Shown: positions 26,498-38,532, counted from the stretch's first letter. The stretch: 64,000 bases of DNA from Halobacillus sp. Marseille-Q1614 (GCF_902809865.1 NZ_CADDWH010000001.1:3720001-3784000), one strand, 5' to 3'. The notes: generated by a model not told the origin, from the sequence alone. Numbers and translations: made by a program.

Positions 26498-26595
26498 GCT
26501 CTGTTTAGAGATGTTGGTTTAAGGCAATCCGCTCGCTTTTTAGCGGCTCCACAAGATGAGGAGTCTCTAAAGCCAACATCATCGTTTAACAGAGC
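26498..26595. repeat. Large imperfect inverted repeat between the TetR gene and icmF
   Basis: GCTCTGTT (26498-26505) pairs with AACAGAGC (26588-26595), and GATGTTGGTTTA (26510-26521) with TAAAGCCAACATC (26568-26580). A small CCGCT...AGCGG hairpin (26529-26546) lies inside. It lacks a T-run. It could be a small mobile palindromic element or an RNA structure in the icmF leader. Confidence 0.6.
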
Positions 26596-26619
26596 CAACC
26601 TAAAAAAGGGGGAGCTTTT

Positions 26620-29600
26620 ATGGAACAGCCAAAGGTCTATCAGGCGAAGCGTCCAGTACGATTTGTCACAGCCTCAAGCTTGTTTGACGGCCACGATGCT
26701 TCAATCAACATCATGCGCCGGATTTTGCAGGCGACAGGAGCAGAAGTCATCCACTTAGGCCACAATCGGTCAGTCGAAGAAGTCGTCAATGCGGCGATTC
26801 AGGAAGATGTCCAGGGAATTGCGATTAGTTCCTATCAAGGGGGACATGTCGAATATTTCAAATATATGGTCGACCTGCTTCGTGAAAAAGGCGCAGGTCA
26901 TATCCGTGTGTACGGCGGAGGCGGAGGTGTAATCATCCCAAGAGAAATTAAAGAGCTTCACGAATACGGTGTGGCTCGAATTTTCTCTCCAGAAGATGGC
27001 CGTTCTCAAGGCCTGCAGGGTATGATCAATCAGATGGTCGAAGAGTGTGACTTTATTCCGCCGATTCATGATATAGAAAGTGCGGTTTCTGATTTAGTCA
27101 GCGGTGATCCGCAGGCGATGGCGCGGTTTATTACGTATGTCGAGAATACGCCAAAGCAGGAACGCGAAGCTGTCGCAACTTTTGAAACAGCAATTGAGAA
27201 AGTAACGGAAAAGAAAATTCCCGTCCTCGGTATCACAGGAACAGGGGGAGCAGGTAAGAGCTCGCTTACTGATGAGCTGATCCGCCGTTTCGTTAATGAA
27301 ATTCCTGAGAAAAAGATCGGGATTTTATCTGTCGATCCGACGAAAAAGAAAACCGGCGGCGCGCTGCTTGGCGACCGGATTCGGATGAACGCGATTTTTA
27401 GCCCGCGTGTATATATGAGGTCACTGGCCACGAGAGACGCTCGTTCTGAACTGTCCACCGCAGTCGAAGAAGCGATTCAAGTGATGAAAGCCGGCGGGAT
27501 GGATTTAATCATCGTGGAAACGAGTGGGATCGGCCAGGGGGATGCGGCGATTACCGACGTGACGGATCTTTCGATGTATGTCATGACCGCAGAATTCGGG
27601 GCGCCTTCACAGCTTGAGAAAATCGACATGATCGATTTCGCTGATTTTATCGTCATTAATAAATTCGAACAAAAAGGCACTGAGGATGCTCTTAATCAGG
27701 TGAAAAAGCAGTATGAGCGCAGCCACATGCTATTTCACTCAGACAGTTCCAAGTATCCGGTCTACGGAACGATTGCCAGCCAGTTTAACGACCCAGGGAC
27801 AAACACACTGTTTGCTGGAATTGTCGATAAATTGAATGAAGATTACAGCTGGCAGGAAGATACGCAGCTTGAGAGAGTAGAAAAAGTTGAGAAACAGAAT
27901 GTGATTATTCCTAATGAACGCCAGCAGTACCTGCGCGATATTTCAAAAGCCGTGCGGGATTACCATGAGCATGCAGAGGAACAGGCAGAGCAGGCACGCA
28001 GGCTTTATCAGTTAAAAGGAGCTGCTCAACTTCTTGAGGATGATCAGACAAAACCAGCGCTTCTTTCCTCTATTGAAGAGCATGAAGAAAAGCTCGATCG
28101 TCATTCAACAGATCTGCTTAATGACTGGGACGCTCTGCATGAGCGCTACAGCGGGGATACGTACACATTTAAAGTACGTGATAAAGAAATCACGATGGAC
28201 ATTACAACTGAAAGCTTATCAGGCTTGAAGATTCCTAAAGTTGCACTTCCAAATTACAGCGATTGGGGTGACAGACTGACATGGCTGTTAAAAGAAAATG
28301 TGCCGGGTGCGTTTCCGTTTACTACTGGAGTATTTCCATTTAAGCGTAAAGGTGAAGATCCAAAGCGCCAGTTTGCCGGTGAAGGTACACCTGAGCGTAC
28401 GAACCGCCGATTCCACTATTTATCTGAAGGAGACGAAGCGAAGCGCTTAAGTACGGCGTTTGATTCCGTAACACTTTACGGGGAAGATCCTGATGAGCGT
28501 CCTGATATTTACGGGAAAGTCGGGGAGAGCGGCGTTAACATTTGTACACTCGAAGATATGAAAAAGTTGTACGATGGCTTTGACCTGATCGATCCGTCCA
28601 CATCGGTTTCAATGACGATTAACGGGCCGGCACCGATTATTTTAGCCATGTACTTCAATACAGCGATCGATCAGCAGATGGAGAAGTTTAAAGAAGAAAA
28701 CGGCCGTGAACCGAATGAAGAGGAAGCGGCTAATATTAAAGAAGAAACGATTCGAGTCGTCCGCGGTACGGTTCAGGCTGACATTTTAAAAGAAGATCAG
28801 GGCCAGAACACGTGTATTTTCTCCACAGAATTTGCATTGCGGATGATGGGCGATATTCAGCAGTACTTCATTGACCATGAGGTACGCAACTATTACTCTG
28901 TATCGATTTCCGGCTACCATATAGCCGAAGCTGGCGCAAACCCGATTACTCAGCTTGCGTTTACGCTGGCGAACGGCTTTACGTATGTTGAATACTATTT
29001 AAGCCGCGGCATGGATATCAATAAGTTCGCACCGAACCTGTCGTTCTTCTTCTCCAACGGTTTAGATCCGGAATATACCGTGCTTGGGAGAGTAGCGAGA
29101 AGAATCTGGGCGATTGTAATGAAAAATAAATACGGAGCAAATGAGCGCAGCCAGAAGCTGAAGTACCACATTCAAACGTCCGGCCGCTCTCTGCACGCAC
29201 AGGAGATTGATTTTAACGACATCCGGACTACCCTTCAGGCTTTAATTGCGATCCAGGACAACTGTAACTCGCTGCATACGAACTCTTATGATGAAGCGAT
29301 CACGACACCAACACAGGAGTCTGTTCGCCGAGCGATGGCCATTCAAATGATCATCAGCAAAGAATTCGGATTGACAAAGAATGAAAACTCCCTGCAAGGA
29401 TCCTACATTATTCGCGAGCTGACAGATCTTGTCGAAGAAGCCGTACTGCAGGAGTTTGAGAGAATCAACGATCGCGGCGGTGTGCTTGGAGCTATGGAGC
29501 GCCAGTATCAGCGCGGCAAGATTCAGGAAGAATCGCTTTATTATGAAGGGAAAAAGCATTCAGGCGAACTGCCGATTATCGGTGTAAATACGTACCTGAA

Positions 29601-29868
29601 CCCTAATCCGCCTTCTGAAGAAGAGATTGACTCTATGGAGTTAGCACGTGCTTCTAAAGAAGAGAAAGAACACCAGATTAAAGAGCTGCGCAGCTTCCAG
29701 AAGCAGCATGAGAACGAAACAGAAACCGCACTTCAGCGACTGCAGCACACAGCCGCCAGTGGAGGAAACATTTTTGCTGAATTAATGGAGACCGTAAAAG
29801 TAGCCAGCCTCGGTCAGATCACCAATGCACTTTACAAAGTCGGAGGCCAATACCGACGCAATATGTAA
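26620..29868 (+). CDS. icmF: Fused isobutyryl-CoA mutase IcmF
   Basis: This 1082-residue adenosylcobalamin enzyme fuses a B12-binding domain ([18 protein letters not shown], about 20-37, with the cobalt-ligand His), a MeaI GTPase domain ([18 protein letters not shown], about 207-224; [25 protein letters not shown]) and the large mutase TIM-barrel domain (from about 520). It interconverts isobutyryl-CoA and n-butyryl-CoA, linking valine or branched-acid breakdown to beta-oxidation. AAAAAAGGGGGAGC precedes the ATG. Confidence 0.95.
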   Translation: MEQPKVYQAKRPVRFVTASSLFDGHDASINIMRRILQATGAEVIHLGHNRSVEEVVNAAIQEDVQGIAISSYQGGHVEYFKYMVDLLREKGAGHIRVYGGGGGVIIPREIKELHEYGVARIFSPEDGRSQGLQGMINQMVEECDFIPPIHDIESAVSDLVSGDPQAMARFITYVENTPKQEREAVATFETAIEKVTEKKIPVLGITGTGGAGKSSLTDELIRRFVNEIPEKKIGILSVDPTKKKTGGALLGDRIRMNAIFSPRVYMRSLATRDARSELSTAVEEAIQVMKAGGMDLIIVETSGIGQGDAAITDVTDLSMYVMTAEFGAPSQLEKIDMIDFADFIVINKFEQKGTEDALNQVKKQYERSHMLFHSDSSKYPVYGTIASQFNDPGTNTLFAGIVDKLNEDYSWQEDTQLERVEKVEKQNVIIPNERQQYLRDISKAVRDYHEHAEEQAEQARRLYQLKGAAQLLEDDQTKPALLSSIEEHEEKLDRHSTDLLNDWDALHERYSGDTYTFKVRDKEITMDITTESLSGLKIPKVALPNYSDWGDRLTWLLKENVPGAFPFTTGVFPFKRKGEDPKRQFAGEGTPERTNRRFHYLSEGDEAKRLSTAFDSVTLYGEDPDERPDIYGKVGESGVNICTLEDMKKLYDGFDLIDPSTSVSMTINGPAPIILAMYFNTAIDQQMEKFKEENGREPNEEEAANIKEETIRVVRGTVQADILKEDQGQNTCIFSTEFALRMMGDIQQYFIDHEVRNYYSVSISGYHIAEAGANPITQLAFTLANGFTYVEYYLSRGMDINKFAPNLSFFFSNGLDPEYTVLGRVARRIWAIVMKNKYGANERSQKLKYHIQTSGRSLHAQEIDFNDIRTTLQALIAIQDNCNSLHTNSYDEAITTPTQESVRRAMAIQMIISKEFGLTKNENSLQGSYIIRELTDLVEEAVLQEFERINDRGGVLGAMERQYQRGKIQEESLYYEGKKHSGELPIIGVNTYLNPNPPSEEEIDSMELARASKEEKEHQIKELRSFQKQHENETETALQRLQHTAASGGNIFAELMETVKVASLGQITNALYKVGGQYRRNM

Positions 29869-30014
29869 AGTTTACAGCTTATATCGTATACTTTGCTCCG
29901 GGAGCGAAGACTCTCTTTCATCTAAGTTATGAGCTGGGGGAGCAGAGCCGGCGACATGTGGAGCACGTAATACGAGCACATCTTTAAACTCGCTGCGAAA
30001 ATAAGGGACGTAAA

Positions 30015-30060
30015 AAAGAACCCTCCTCGGAGAATTTTCTTCGAGAGGGGGGTTCTTTTA
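30015..30060 (+). terminator. Intrinsic terminator downstream of icmF
   Basis: AAAAGAACCCTCCTC pairs with GAGAGGGGGGTTCTTTT (one mismatch), ending in TTTTA. The 29869-30014 stretch before it holds GC-rich degenerate sequence and no ORF. Confidence 0.8.
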
Positions 30061-30076
30061 GGTTCTCCTATTTGGG

Positions 30077-30170
30077 GAGACTCCTGCTTAAAAAACGGCC
30101 TGCTAAAGACCCCGCAGAGAGCCAGCGAACGAAGAGGATCGGCCGGTAGTCCGCGTAAAAGCGAGCAGGT
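30077..30170. repeat. G+C-rich hairpin repeat, copy B
   Basis: GGAGACTCCTGC...GACCCCGCAGAGAGC...GAGGATCGGCCGG...TCCGCGTAAAAGCGAGCAGG has the same module order as copies A (16023) and C (63228). Confidence 0.75.
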
Positions 30171-30184
30171 ATCAACAATAACCT

Positions 30185-30505
30185 TTAATGACCGCCGCCT
30201 AACGATTCATCGTCATTTGCCTGGTCGATCTCTACCACATAGGCAGGTTGCAGACCGTAGGATTCATAAATAACTTCGTAGGGTTCACCCTCTTTGATAA
30301 CCATCCAGAGAGTCTTATCTTTAACGAGCAGTTTTTCATTATTTACCGTTATATAATGCCCGTCTTCATCCTTAGACTTAGCTTCAACGATCGCATCCTC
30401 TAGGTGATGCTCTTCAATGTATCCGAAATTTACAATCAGCCATACCCCAACAACAAGGAGGAGAATAATGGTACCGATCAAATTAATAGGGTGTGATTTT
30501 AACAT
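30185..30505 (-). CDS. Single-span membrane protein of unknown function
   Basis: This 106-residue protein has one N-terminal helix (about 8-27) and an acidic extracellular-like domain ending DQANDDESLGGGH. AAAAAGGAGAG precedes ATG 30505. It occupies the site where B. subtilis has ywjG, but on the opposite strand and without resemblance. The family is not recognised. Confidence 0.75.
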   Translation of the reverse strand: MLKSHPINLIGTIILLLVVGVWLIVNFGYIEEHHLEDAIVEAKSKDEDGHYITVNNEKLLVKDKTLWMVIKEGEPYEVIYESYGLQPAYVVEIDQANDDESLGGGH

Positions 30506-30680
30506 TAGTTTCTCTCCTTTTTCACGATTTGCTTCTCTTATTTTACGATAAAATCACTAAACGACCAAATAAGATCGCCTCGGGATTGATTTTTGCTAAG
30601 GCTAACCATATAATGAGGGTTATGATTATATGTCATTCGTATGCCCTTTGGTTGCGGATGGATAAAGGAGTGCTTAGGTC

Positions 30681-31217
30681 GTGACTATTAAGGAAATGAG
30701 CCGAGAACAAATTGAAGAAACTTCAATGATTGAATTAGCTGTCGCCATCCTGGAAGAGGAGAGAGAAGCGATGGATTTTAACGAAATCTTTGAGCGTATT
30801 GCTTCTTTAAAAGGATTTACAGCTGCACAAAAAGAAACCAATATTGCCCAATTCTATACAGATTTAAATGTGGACGGCGGTTTCATGACGATCGGGACAA
30901 ACCGATGGGGACTGAAAACCTGGTATCCTGTGGAACAAATGGAAGAAGAAATAGCTACACTGCCGCAGAAGCGTAAGAAGAAGAAGAAAAAAGTGGCGAA
31001 CCTTTTGGAAGACGAGCTTGGTGTTGAAGGCTTCGACGATGAGATTGAAGAAGACCTCGATGACGATCTTGATCTGACAGATGAAGATCTTGAGCTTGAT
31101 GAAGAGGAAGACGTTACGGATGAGTTCGACGAGGATTATGAAGAAGACGAAGACGAGTTGACGAACAGTGACGAAGTAAGCTTCATTGGTGACGAAGACG
31201 AGGAAGATGAATCCTAA
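30681..31217 (+). CDS. rpoE: RNA polymerase delta subunit
   Basis: This 178-residue protein has an N-terminal HARE-HTH domain (about 8-95: MIELAVAILEEEREAMDFNE, then NRWGLKTWYPV), a lysine-rich hinge (KRKKKKKKV) and a long Asp/Glu tail (about 118-178), the classic delta layout. Delta recycles core polymerase and tunes promoter selectivity. The start is GTG 30681 after AAAGGAG. It lies directly upstream of the pyrG promoter. Confidence 0.95.
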   Translation: MTIKEMSREQIEETSMIELAVAILEEEREAMDFNEIFERIASLKGFTAAQKETNIAQFYTDLNVDGGFMTIGTNRWGLKTWYPVEQMEEEIATLPQKRKKKKKKVANLLEDELGVEGFDDEIEEDLDDDLDLTDEDLELDEEEDVTDEFDEDYEEDEDELTNSDEVSFIGDEDEEDES

Positions 31218-31219
31218 GG

Positions 31220-31317
31220 TTGACTTTCAATAACCAAATGAGTATTATTTTATTTGGGCTCTTTAATTTAGTTGAACGTTTAACGCTCCCCTGTACTGGG
31301 GGGCGTTTTTTGTTTTT
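31220..31317 (+). promoter_or_regulatory. pyrG promoter and G-addition attenuator
   Basis: TTGACT (31220), a 17-base spacer, TATTAT (31243-31248) and a 7-base discriminator lead to a GGGCTC start at 31256. A terminator follows: AACGCTCCCC pairs with GGGGGGCGTT (31282-31307) and ends in a T-run. In B. subtilis, low CTP causes extra G residues to be added at GGGC, and the poly-G pairs with the C/U-rich terminator arm to prevent termination. All elements are present here. Confidence 0.85.
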
Positions 31318-31413
31318 GGTGCATGAACCTAATTTATAATTTTTTTAGGAAGATGACACATAAATTTTCTCCTTTATAGAGATTGTATAATTAATGGATA
31401 GAAAGAGGGATAA

Positions 31414-33018
<1,605 letters not shown>

Positions 33019-33023
33019 AAGCC

Positions 33024-33066
33024 AAGTGCCTCAAATGCCAGATCGGTATTTGGGGCATTTTTTTGA
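33024..33066 (+). terminator. Intrinsic terminator of pyrG
   Basis: TGCCTCAAATGCC pairs with GGTATTTGGGGCA, followed by seven T. The following 33067-33345 is A+T-rich and holds no ORF. Confidence 0.82.
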
Positions 33067-33345
33067 AGTTAATAGAAAGGGGAATATACCCGCTTTTCGG
33101 TTGACTTGAAAACCATGGGTGGATTGTAAATTTATGGACAGCTTTTTTTAATAAGTTCGGGTTTTGCATGTTTATACATAATTTCAGCGTTTCTCACGAG
33201 TTAAGAGAAGATAAAGCGCTGCATGGTCCGTCATCGCTTTACAGGAAGTTACTCTTTTGGACAAAAAATGCTATTCGAATTTTTAAATATAAACAGGATT
33301 TATGTACAATTATCACTTTATTAACTATATTAATTTTAATTTAAA

Positions 33346-33375
33346 GCAGGATAACTGGATATACATGTAGAAATG
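33346..33375 (+). promoter_or_regulatory. Sigma-H-type promoter of spo0F
   Basis: GCAGGATAA is a full match to RNAGGAWWW. After 12 bases comes GTAGAAATG, which matches RNNGAATWW at seven of nine positions. The site is about 65 bases before the spo0F ATG. B. subtilis spo0F is known to have a sigma-H promoter. Confidence 0.6.
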
Positions 33376-33438
33376 ATAGACCAAAAGACTTAATAGGTAT
33401 AGGGGATACATGTTATGGAAAGGTAGTGAAAAGAACTG

Positions 33439-33807
33439 ATGGGAAACAAACTATTAGTAGTAGACGATCAACCAGGTATCAGACTGTTGCTTGAAGAATT
33501 ACTCAAAGCGGACGGATATGAAATTATCACAGCAAAAACAGGAAAAGAAGCATGCGAAGCAGCTGTCGAACATCAGCCGGATTTAATCTTAATGGATTAT
33601 AGACTACCCTTAATGAATGGAAGCGAAGTCTTACAGTTTTTAGAAGGGAAAGACCTTCATCAGCCCGTCCTCGTAATGACAGGTTTATCTCCTAAATCCA
33701 TTGCTGAGAATATCCAATTTTCTTTTGTTAAGGAAGTTGTTTCCAAGCCATTCGACATTCATGAGCTGCGTGAATTAGTCTCAAAAACAATGACAGCAAA
33801 AAAATAA
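33439..33807 (+). CDS. spo0F: Sporulation phosphorelay response regulator Spo0F
   Basis: This 122-residue single receiver domain has acidic residues in VVDDQPG (about 7-13), the phospho-acceptor Asp in DLILMDYRLPLMNG (about 54), Thr in VLVMTGL (about 82) and Lys in EVVSKPFD (about 104). It relays phosphate from the sporulation kinases to Spo0B. AGGTAGTG precedes the ATG. The locus (pyrG-spo0F-fbaA) is conserved in Bacillus. Confidence 0.96.
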   Translation: MGNKLLVVDDQPGIRLLLEELLKADGYEIITAKTGKEACEAAVEHQPDLILMDYRLPLMNGSEVLQFLEGKDLHQPVLVMTGLSPKSIAENIQFSFVKEVVSKPFDIHELRELVSKTMTAKK

Positions 33808-33821
33808 AAAGTTTTTTACAA

Positions 33822-33878
33822 TGTAAGCGTTATCTATTGGAAGTGGATGTTGCACCTTTCTAACGGTCTTGGTATTCT
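33822..33878 (+). promoter_or_regulatory. fbaA promoter with upstream cre site
   Basis: TGTAAGCGTTATCT (33822-33835) matches 13 of 14 cre positions. TTGCAC (33850), a 17-base spacer and TATTCT (33873-33878) form a promoter, placing the cre centre near -57, a position used for activation by CcpA. Confidence 0.55.
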
Positions 33879-33977
33879 AGTAACTGTGACAAGAGCTTAC
33901 AGACATATATTTGGGATAATTTGGACATCTATATGTTAGTAATAGAGAAGTTTCATACATTTAAAGGAGGATCTTTC

Positions 33978-34841
33978 ATGCCGTTAGTTTCAATGAAAGA
34001 AATGCTAGAAAAAGCGAAGGAAGAACGCTATGGAGTTGGGCAGTTTAACCTTAACAACCTAGAGTACGCTCAAGCAATTCTTCAAGCTGCAGAAGAAGAA
34101 CAGTCTCCGGTAATCCTTGGAGTATCAGAAGGTGCTGGCCGCTACATGGGCGGATTCAACGTTGTAGTTGCTATGGTTAAATCTCTAATGGAATCTTATG
34201 GAACAACTGTGCCAGTTGCCATCCACTTAGATCACGGATCAAGCTTCCAAAAATGTGCAGAAGCTATCCACGCTGGATTTACTTCTGTTATGATTGATGC
34301 ATCTCATGATCCACTAGAAGAGAACATTGCAGTAACGAAAAAAGTTGTTGAACTTGCTCACATCCACGGAGTTTCTGTTGAAGCAGAACTTGGCCGTGTA
34401 GGAGGACAAGAAGACGATCTTATCGTTGATGATGCAGAAGCAGCTTACGCGATTCCATCTGAATGTAAGCAGCTAGTTGATGAAACAAACGTTGACGTAT
34501 TCGCTCCAGCTCTTGGTTCTGTGCACGGACCTTACAAAGGGGAGCCTAACCTTGGATTCGACCGTATGGAAGAAATCATGGGTCTTGTAGACAAGCCGCT
34601 GGTTCTTCACGGTGGAACAGGAATCCCTACACATGATATTAAGAAAGCTATTTCTTTCGGAACAGCGAAAATTAACGTAAATACAGAAAACCAAATCGCT
34701 CAAGGTAAAGCTGTGCGTCAGGTACTGGCTGATCAGCCTGAGCAATACGATCCACGTAAATATCTTGGACCTGGCCGCGACGCTATTAAAGAAACGGTTA
34801 TTGGCAAGATGCGTGAATTTGGTTCTTCTCAAAAAGCATAA
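33978..34841 (+). CDS. fbaA: Class II fructose-bisphosphate aldolase
   Basis: This 287-residue enzyme cleaves fructose 1,6-bisphosphate. Zinc-ligand and catalytic segments are visible: [11 protein letters not shown] (about 79-89), [13 protein letters not shown] (about 131-143), and LHGGTGIP (about 209-216). AAAGGAGG lies eight bases before ATG 33978; the longer frame from 33921 spans the leader. Codon use is visibly biased towards optimal codons, as expected for a highly expressed gene. Confidence 0.96.
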   Translation: MPLVSMKEMLEKAKEERYGVGQFNLNNLEYAQAILQAAEEEQSPVILGVSEGAGRYMGGFNVVVAMVKSLMESYGTTVPVAIHLDHGSSFQKCAEAIHAGFTSVMIDASHDPLEENIAVTKKVVELAHIHGVSVEAELGRVGGQEDDLIVDDAEAAYAIPSECKQLVDETNVDVFAPALGSVHGPYKGEPNLGFDRMEEIMGLVDKPLVLHGGTGIPTHDIKKAISFGTAKINVNTENQIAQGKAVRQVLADQPEQYDPRKYLGPGRDAIKETVIGKMREFGSSQKA

Positions 34842-34852
34842 AAGATTCAAGA

Positions 34853-34886
34853 AAGGAAGCCGTTACCAAGTAGCGGTTTCCTTTTC
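34853..34886 (+). terminator. Intrinsic terminator of fbaA
   Basis: AGGAAGCCGTTA pairs with TAGCGGTTTCCTTTT around a short loop. Confidence 0.8.
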
Positions 34887-34942
34887 CACATATATGAAAA
34901 CGCCACCATTCGACAATTACTTCCAAGGAGAGGATTTTTAAA

Positions 34943-35587
34943 ATGAAATTTTTCATTGATTCAGCCAATATTTCAGATATTAGAGAAGCAAACGCCCTCG
35001 GACTGCTTGATGGAGTAACAACAAATCCAAGCCTAGTTGCTAAAGAAGGTGTCTCTTTTCACGATCGGTTAAAAGAAATTACTACAGAAGTAACAGAAGG
35101 ATCAGTCAGTGCCGAGGTTATTTCTCTGGATGCAGAAGGTATGCTGAAAGAAGCTAAAGAGCTGGCTGCAATCGCGCCGAATATTACCATTAAAGTGCCG
35201 ATGACTTTAGAAGGTCTTAAAGCCGTTAAAGCATTGAGCGACTTAAATATAACAACGAATGTTACCTTGATTTTCAATGCCAATCAGGCGCTTATGGCCG
35301 CCCGCGCAGGAGCTACCTACGTGTCACCTTTCTTAGGAAGATTGGACGATATTGGCCAAAACGGAATAGAACTTATTGCTCAAATTGCGGAGATCTTTGA
35401 CCGCCACGCCATTGAAACGGAGATCATTGCAGCATCTGTACGCCACCCAATGCACCTTACAGAAGCAGCATTAAACGGTGCTCACATCGCGACTGTGCCA
35501 TTTAAACTATTTGAGCAAATCGTGAAGCACCCGCTCACGGATCAGGGTATTGAAAAATTTCTAAATGACTGGAATAATCAAAAGTAA
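34943..35587 (+). CDS. tal: Transaldolase of the TalC/FSA subfamily (YwjH)
   Basis: This 214-residue TIM-barrel begins [20 protein letters not shown]. The Schiff-base lysine lies in NITIKVPMT (about 83), and IIAASVRHP lies near 165. This small form acts as a transaldolase in the pentose phosphate pathway or as a fructose-6-phosphate aldolase; the sequence cannot separate the two. AAGGAGAGG precedes the ATG. It sits between fbaA and murA, as ywjH does. Confidence 0.93.
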   Translation: MKFFIDSANISDIREANALGLLDGVTTNPSLVAKEGVSFHDRLKEITTEVTEGSVSAEVISLDAEGMLKEAKELAAIAPNITIKVPMTLEGLKAVKALSDLNITTNVTLIFNANQALMAARAGATYVSPFLGRLDDIGQNGIELIAQIAEIFDRHAIETEIIAASVRHPMHLTEAALNGAHIATVPFKLFEQIVKHPLTDQGIEKFLNDWNNQK

Positions 35588-35657
35588 TACGAGTCAATTG
35601 GAAAAAAGTGCATACACTAAGGTCATAATCTTTACCTTGTAAAGTGAGGAGTTACTC

Positions 35658-36944
35658 ATGAGAAAATTAATAGTTGAAGGCGGACCCCGTTTACGTGGAC
35701 AAGTTCGCGTAAGCGGCGCAAAAAACAGTGCTGTTGCCTTATTACCTGCTGCGATTTTGGCCAATTCTACGGTAACTATTGAAGGACTTCCTAACATATC
35801 TGACGTTCAGACTCTATCAGAGCTGTTAGAAGAGATCGGCGGAAGAGTCAATAAAGATGGACAAACGATCGAAATTGATCCATCAGAAATGATCTCTATG
35901 CCGCTTCCGAATGGACGAGTCAAAAAGCTGCGTGCTTCCTATTACTTTATGGGCGCCATGCTCGGCCGCTTTAAAAAGGCGGTTATCGGCCTTCCTGGAG
36001 GCTGTCACTTAGGTCCTCGTCCGATCGATCAGCATATTAAAGGATTTGAAGCTTTAGGTGCTGAAGTAAGCAATGAACAGGGTGCTCTTTATCTGCGTGC
36101 CAAAGAGCTTCGCGGAGCGCGTATTTACCTGGATGTTGTCAGTGTGGGAGCAACGATCAATATTATGCTCGCTGCTGTCAAAGCCAAAGGAAAAACGACG
36201 ATTGAAAATGCCGCGAAAGAACCCGAAATCATTGATGTAGCCACATTGCTGACAAGCATGGGAGCTAAAATCAAAGGAGCCGGAACAGACGTCATCCGTA
36301 TCGAAGGTGTGGAAGAGCTGAAAGGCTGTCTGCACACGATCATTCCAGACCGAATTGAAGCCGGAACGTATACGATTATGGCCGCTGCGCAGGGAGACGG
36401 CATGATTATTGATAACGTCATCCCGCAGCACCTGGAATCCCTTTTAGCCAAGCTTCGTGAAATGGGCGTTACCATTGAGGAAAACGAAGAACAGCTTTAC
36501 GTGAAACCAGGAGAAAAGATAAAGAGTGTCGATATCAAAACACTCGTTTATCCAGGATTTCCAACTGATCTTCAGCAGCCGTTTACTACACTGCTGACCC
36601 AGGCAACCGGGACAGGCGTTGTCACAGACACGGTTTATCCCGCTCGTTTTAAGCATATCGATGAACTCAGACGCATGAATGCATCGATTAAGACCGAAGG
36701 CGGGTCGGCGATCATAGCCGGTCCATCACACCTCGAAGGAGCTAAAGTGAAAGCCACCGACCTTAGAGCCGGTGCCGCTTTAGTCATCGCTGGCTTAATG
36801 GCCGACGGCATTACCGAAATCACCGGAATCGACCATATCGAACGAGGTTATGAGAACATCACCAACAAACTCATTGAACTCGGAGCTAAAATCTGGTACG
36901 AAGAAATGTCAGAAGAAGAAGTCGAACAATTCCAGAATTCTTAA
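35658..36944 (+). CDS. murZ: UDP-N-acetylglucosamine 1-carboxyvinyltransferase (MurZ/MurAB type)
   Basis: This 428-residue enzyme performs the first committed step of peptidoglycan precursor synthesis. It has an N-terminal [18 protein letters not shown] (about 17-34) and the catalytic-loop cysteine in [13 protein letters not shown] (about 117). Its locus (tal-murA-glpX-rho) identifies it with murAB/murZ rather than murAA, which in Bacillus lies past ywmB. GTGAGGAG precedes the ATG. Confidence 0.95.
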   Translation: MRKLIVEGGPRLRGQVRVSGAKNSAVALLPAAILANSTVTIEGLPNISDVQTLSELLEEIGGRVNKDGQTIEIDPSEMISMPLPNGRVKKLRASYYFMGAMLGRFKKAVIGLPGGCHLGPRPIDQHIKGFEALGAEVSNEQGALYLRAKELRGARIYLDVVSVGATINIMLAAVKAKGKTTIENAAKEPEIIDVATLLTSMGAKIKGAGTDVIRIEGVEELKGCLHTIIPDRIEAGTYTIMAAAQGDGMIIDNVIPQHLESLLAKLREMGVTIEENEEQLYVKPGEKIKSVDIKTLVYPGFPTDLQQPFTTLLTQATGTGVVTDTVYPARFKHIDELRRMNASIKTEGGSAIIAGPSHLEGAKVKATDLRAGAALVIAGLMADGITEITGIDHIERGYENITNKLIELGAKIWYEEMSEEEVEQFQNS

Positions 36945-36950
36945 TAGAAA

Positions 36951-37282
36951 AGCGTAGGCGAGTGTTCAGGCCTGTACGCATAAGCGAGATGCCGAAATCG
37001 GGTGATCTTTCCCGATGCAGGTAGGCTTATGACGCTAGGGCCTGCGAGCCGAAGCTGGACAAAAGAAAAGCGCCTTGGTCAGCTGCGACAAGCATAAGCC
37101 AAGCGGCGGCGTGGAGTGCATTTTCTCCACAGAGTCGATTGCCTTATGACCTCGAGCAGCTAGGCGCTGCAGCTAGACAAGAGAAAAGCGGAAACGGCCT
37201 GATAGACACGATTCGCATAAGCGAGATGCCGAAATCGGGTGATCTTTCCCGATGCAGGTAGATTGCTTATGACGCGAAAATA
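36951..37282. repeat. Three tandem copies of the AGAAAAGCG/GCATAAGC repeat, second locus
   Basis: Copies begin at about 36951, 37064 and 37187. The first and third are the GATGCCGAAATCGGGTGATC subtype; the middle one is the CAAGCATAAGCCAAGCGG subtype. They alternate and fill most of the 482-base gap between murZ and glpX. Confidence 0.85.
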
Positions 37283-37426
37283 AAAGTAACCTTAACATCG
37301 AGACCAAACTGACAGCCTTCGGGGATTAACAGCTCCTCTAATTACCTAATATGACTATTGTAAAAACTTATTCATTTCCATGGGGAGATGAGGGGAAATT
37401 CTTTTTTGCGATGGGGGAGAAGTACC

Positions 37427-38392
37427 TTGGAAAGAAGTCTATCAATGGAATTAGTGAGAGTAACAGAAGCAGCTGCACTAAAGTCAGCTCGCTGGATGGG
37501 AAGAGGAAAGAAAGAAGAAGCGGATGACGCCGCAACTTCAGCGATGCGTGACGTTTTTGACACTATTCCGATGAAAGGCACCGTTGTTATCGGGGAGGGC
37601 GAAATGGACGAGGCCCCCATGTTATACATAGGGGAGAAGCTTGGAAACGGCTATGGCCCTCGTGTAGACGTCGCTGTCGATCCGTTAGAAGGTACAAACA
37701 TTGTAGCCAATGGAACGTGGAACGCTTTGGCGGTAATTGCAATTGCTGATCATGGGCAGCTGTTACACGCACCGGATATGTATATGGATAAAATCGCGGT
37801 TGGTCCTGAATCTGTCGGAAAAATCGATATCAACGCATCAGTTGCCGATAACTTAAAAGCGGTAGCTGAAGCGAAAGGAAAAGATGTTGAGGATGTCGTA
37901 GCAACTATCCTGGACCGTGAGCGCCATCAGGGAATCATTGAGGAAATCCGAGCGGCAGGCGCCCGTATTAAGCTGATTCCTGATGGAGATGTAGCAGCGG
38001 CTATTAATACAGCATTCGATGATACAGGTGTCGATATTTTATTCGGTTCCGGCGGAGCTCCTGAAGGGGTACTCGCAGCTGTGGCGTTAAAATGCCTCGG
38101 TGGTGAGATCCAGGGTAAACTTTTACCGTCAAACGATGAGGAGTTGGAGCGCTGTAAAAAGATGGGGATCGAGGATGTCAATAAAGTCCTTAACATGGAT
38201 GACTTCGTTGGCGGCGATGACGCCATCTTCGCAGCTACCGGCGTAACCGATGGTGAACTCCTTCAGGGGGTACAGTTTAAAGGACAAAAAGCGACCACTC
38301 AAACTCTTGTTATGAGAGCGAAGTCAGGTACCGTACGTTTCATCGACGGAGACCACAGTCTGAAGAAAAAACCAAATCTAGTAATAAAATAA
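37427..38392 (+). CDS. glpX: Class II fructose-1,6-bisphosphatase GlpX
   Basis: This 321-residue Mn/Mg-dependent FBPase acts in gluconeogenesis. TTG 37427 is the start: it gives [20 protein letters not shown], the normal family N-terminus, six bases after GGGGGAGA; the ATG at 37388 adds 13 unrelated residues. Motifs are [15 protein letters not shown] (about 57-71), [10 protein letters not shown] (about 84-93) and [10 protein letters not shown] (about 210). A terminator follows. Confidence 0.95.
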   Translation: MERSLSMELVRVTEAAALKSARWMGRGKKEEADDAATSAMRDVFDTIPMKGTVVIGEGEMDEAPMLYIGEKLGNGYGPRVDVAVDPLEGTNIVANGTWNALAVIAIADHGQLLHAPDMYMDKIAVGPESVGKIDINASVADNLKAVAEAKGKDVEDVVATILDRERHQGIIEEIRAAGARIKLIPDGDVAAAINTAFDDTGVDILFGSGGAPEGVLAAVALKCLGGEIQGKLLPSNDEELERCKKMGIEDVNKVLNMDDFVGGDDAIFAATGVTDGELLQGVQFKGQKATTQTLVMRAKSGTVRFIDGDHSLKKKPNLVIK

Positions 38393-38395
38393 TAG

Positions 38396-38425
38396 AAGAA
38401 GGCCAGGAAACTGGCTTTCTTTCTT
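38396..38425 (+). terminator. Intrinsic terminator of glpX
   Basis: AAGGCCAG and CTGGCTTT pair across GAAA, followed by a T-rich run. Confidence 0.75.
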
Positions 38426-38532
38426 CTTTGTTGCTGCCCCGTTTACTTACCTGCCTAATAAATTTCTTGAATCCTATACCGTACAAGTTGTAAAATGTAT
38501 ATTGTTTCAATAGAAAAAGATTCTTCAATGAA

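Noticed and set aside
27066-27458. 130-residue minus-strand open frame inside icmF
   Set aside because: Antisense shadow of the GTPase domain coding sequence.
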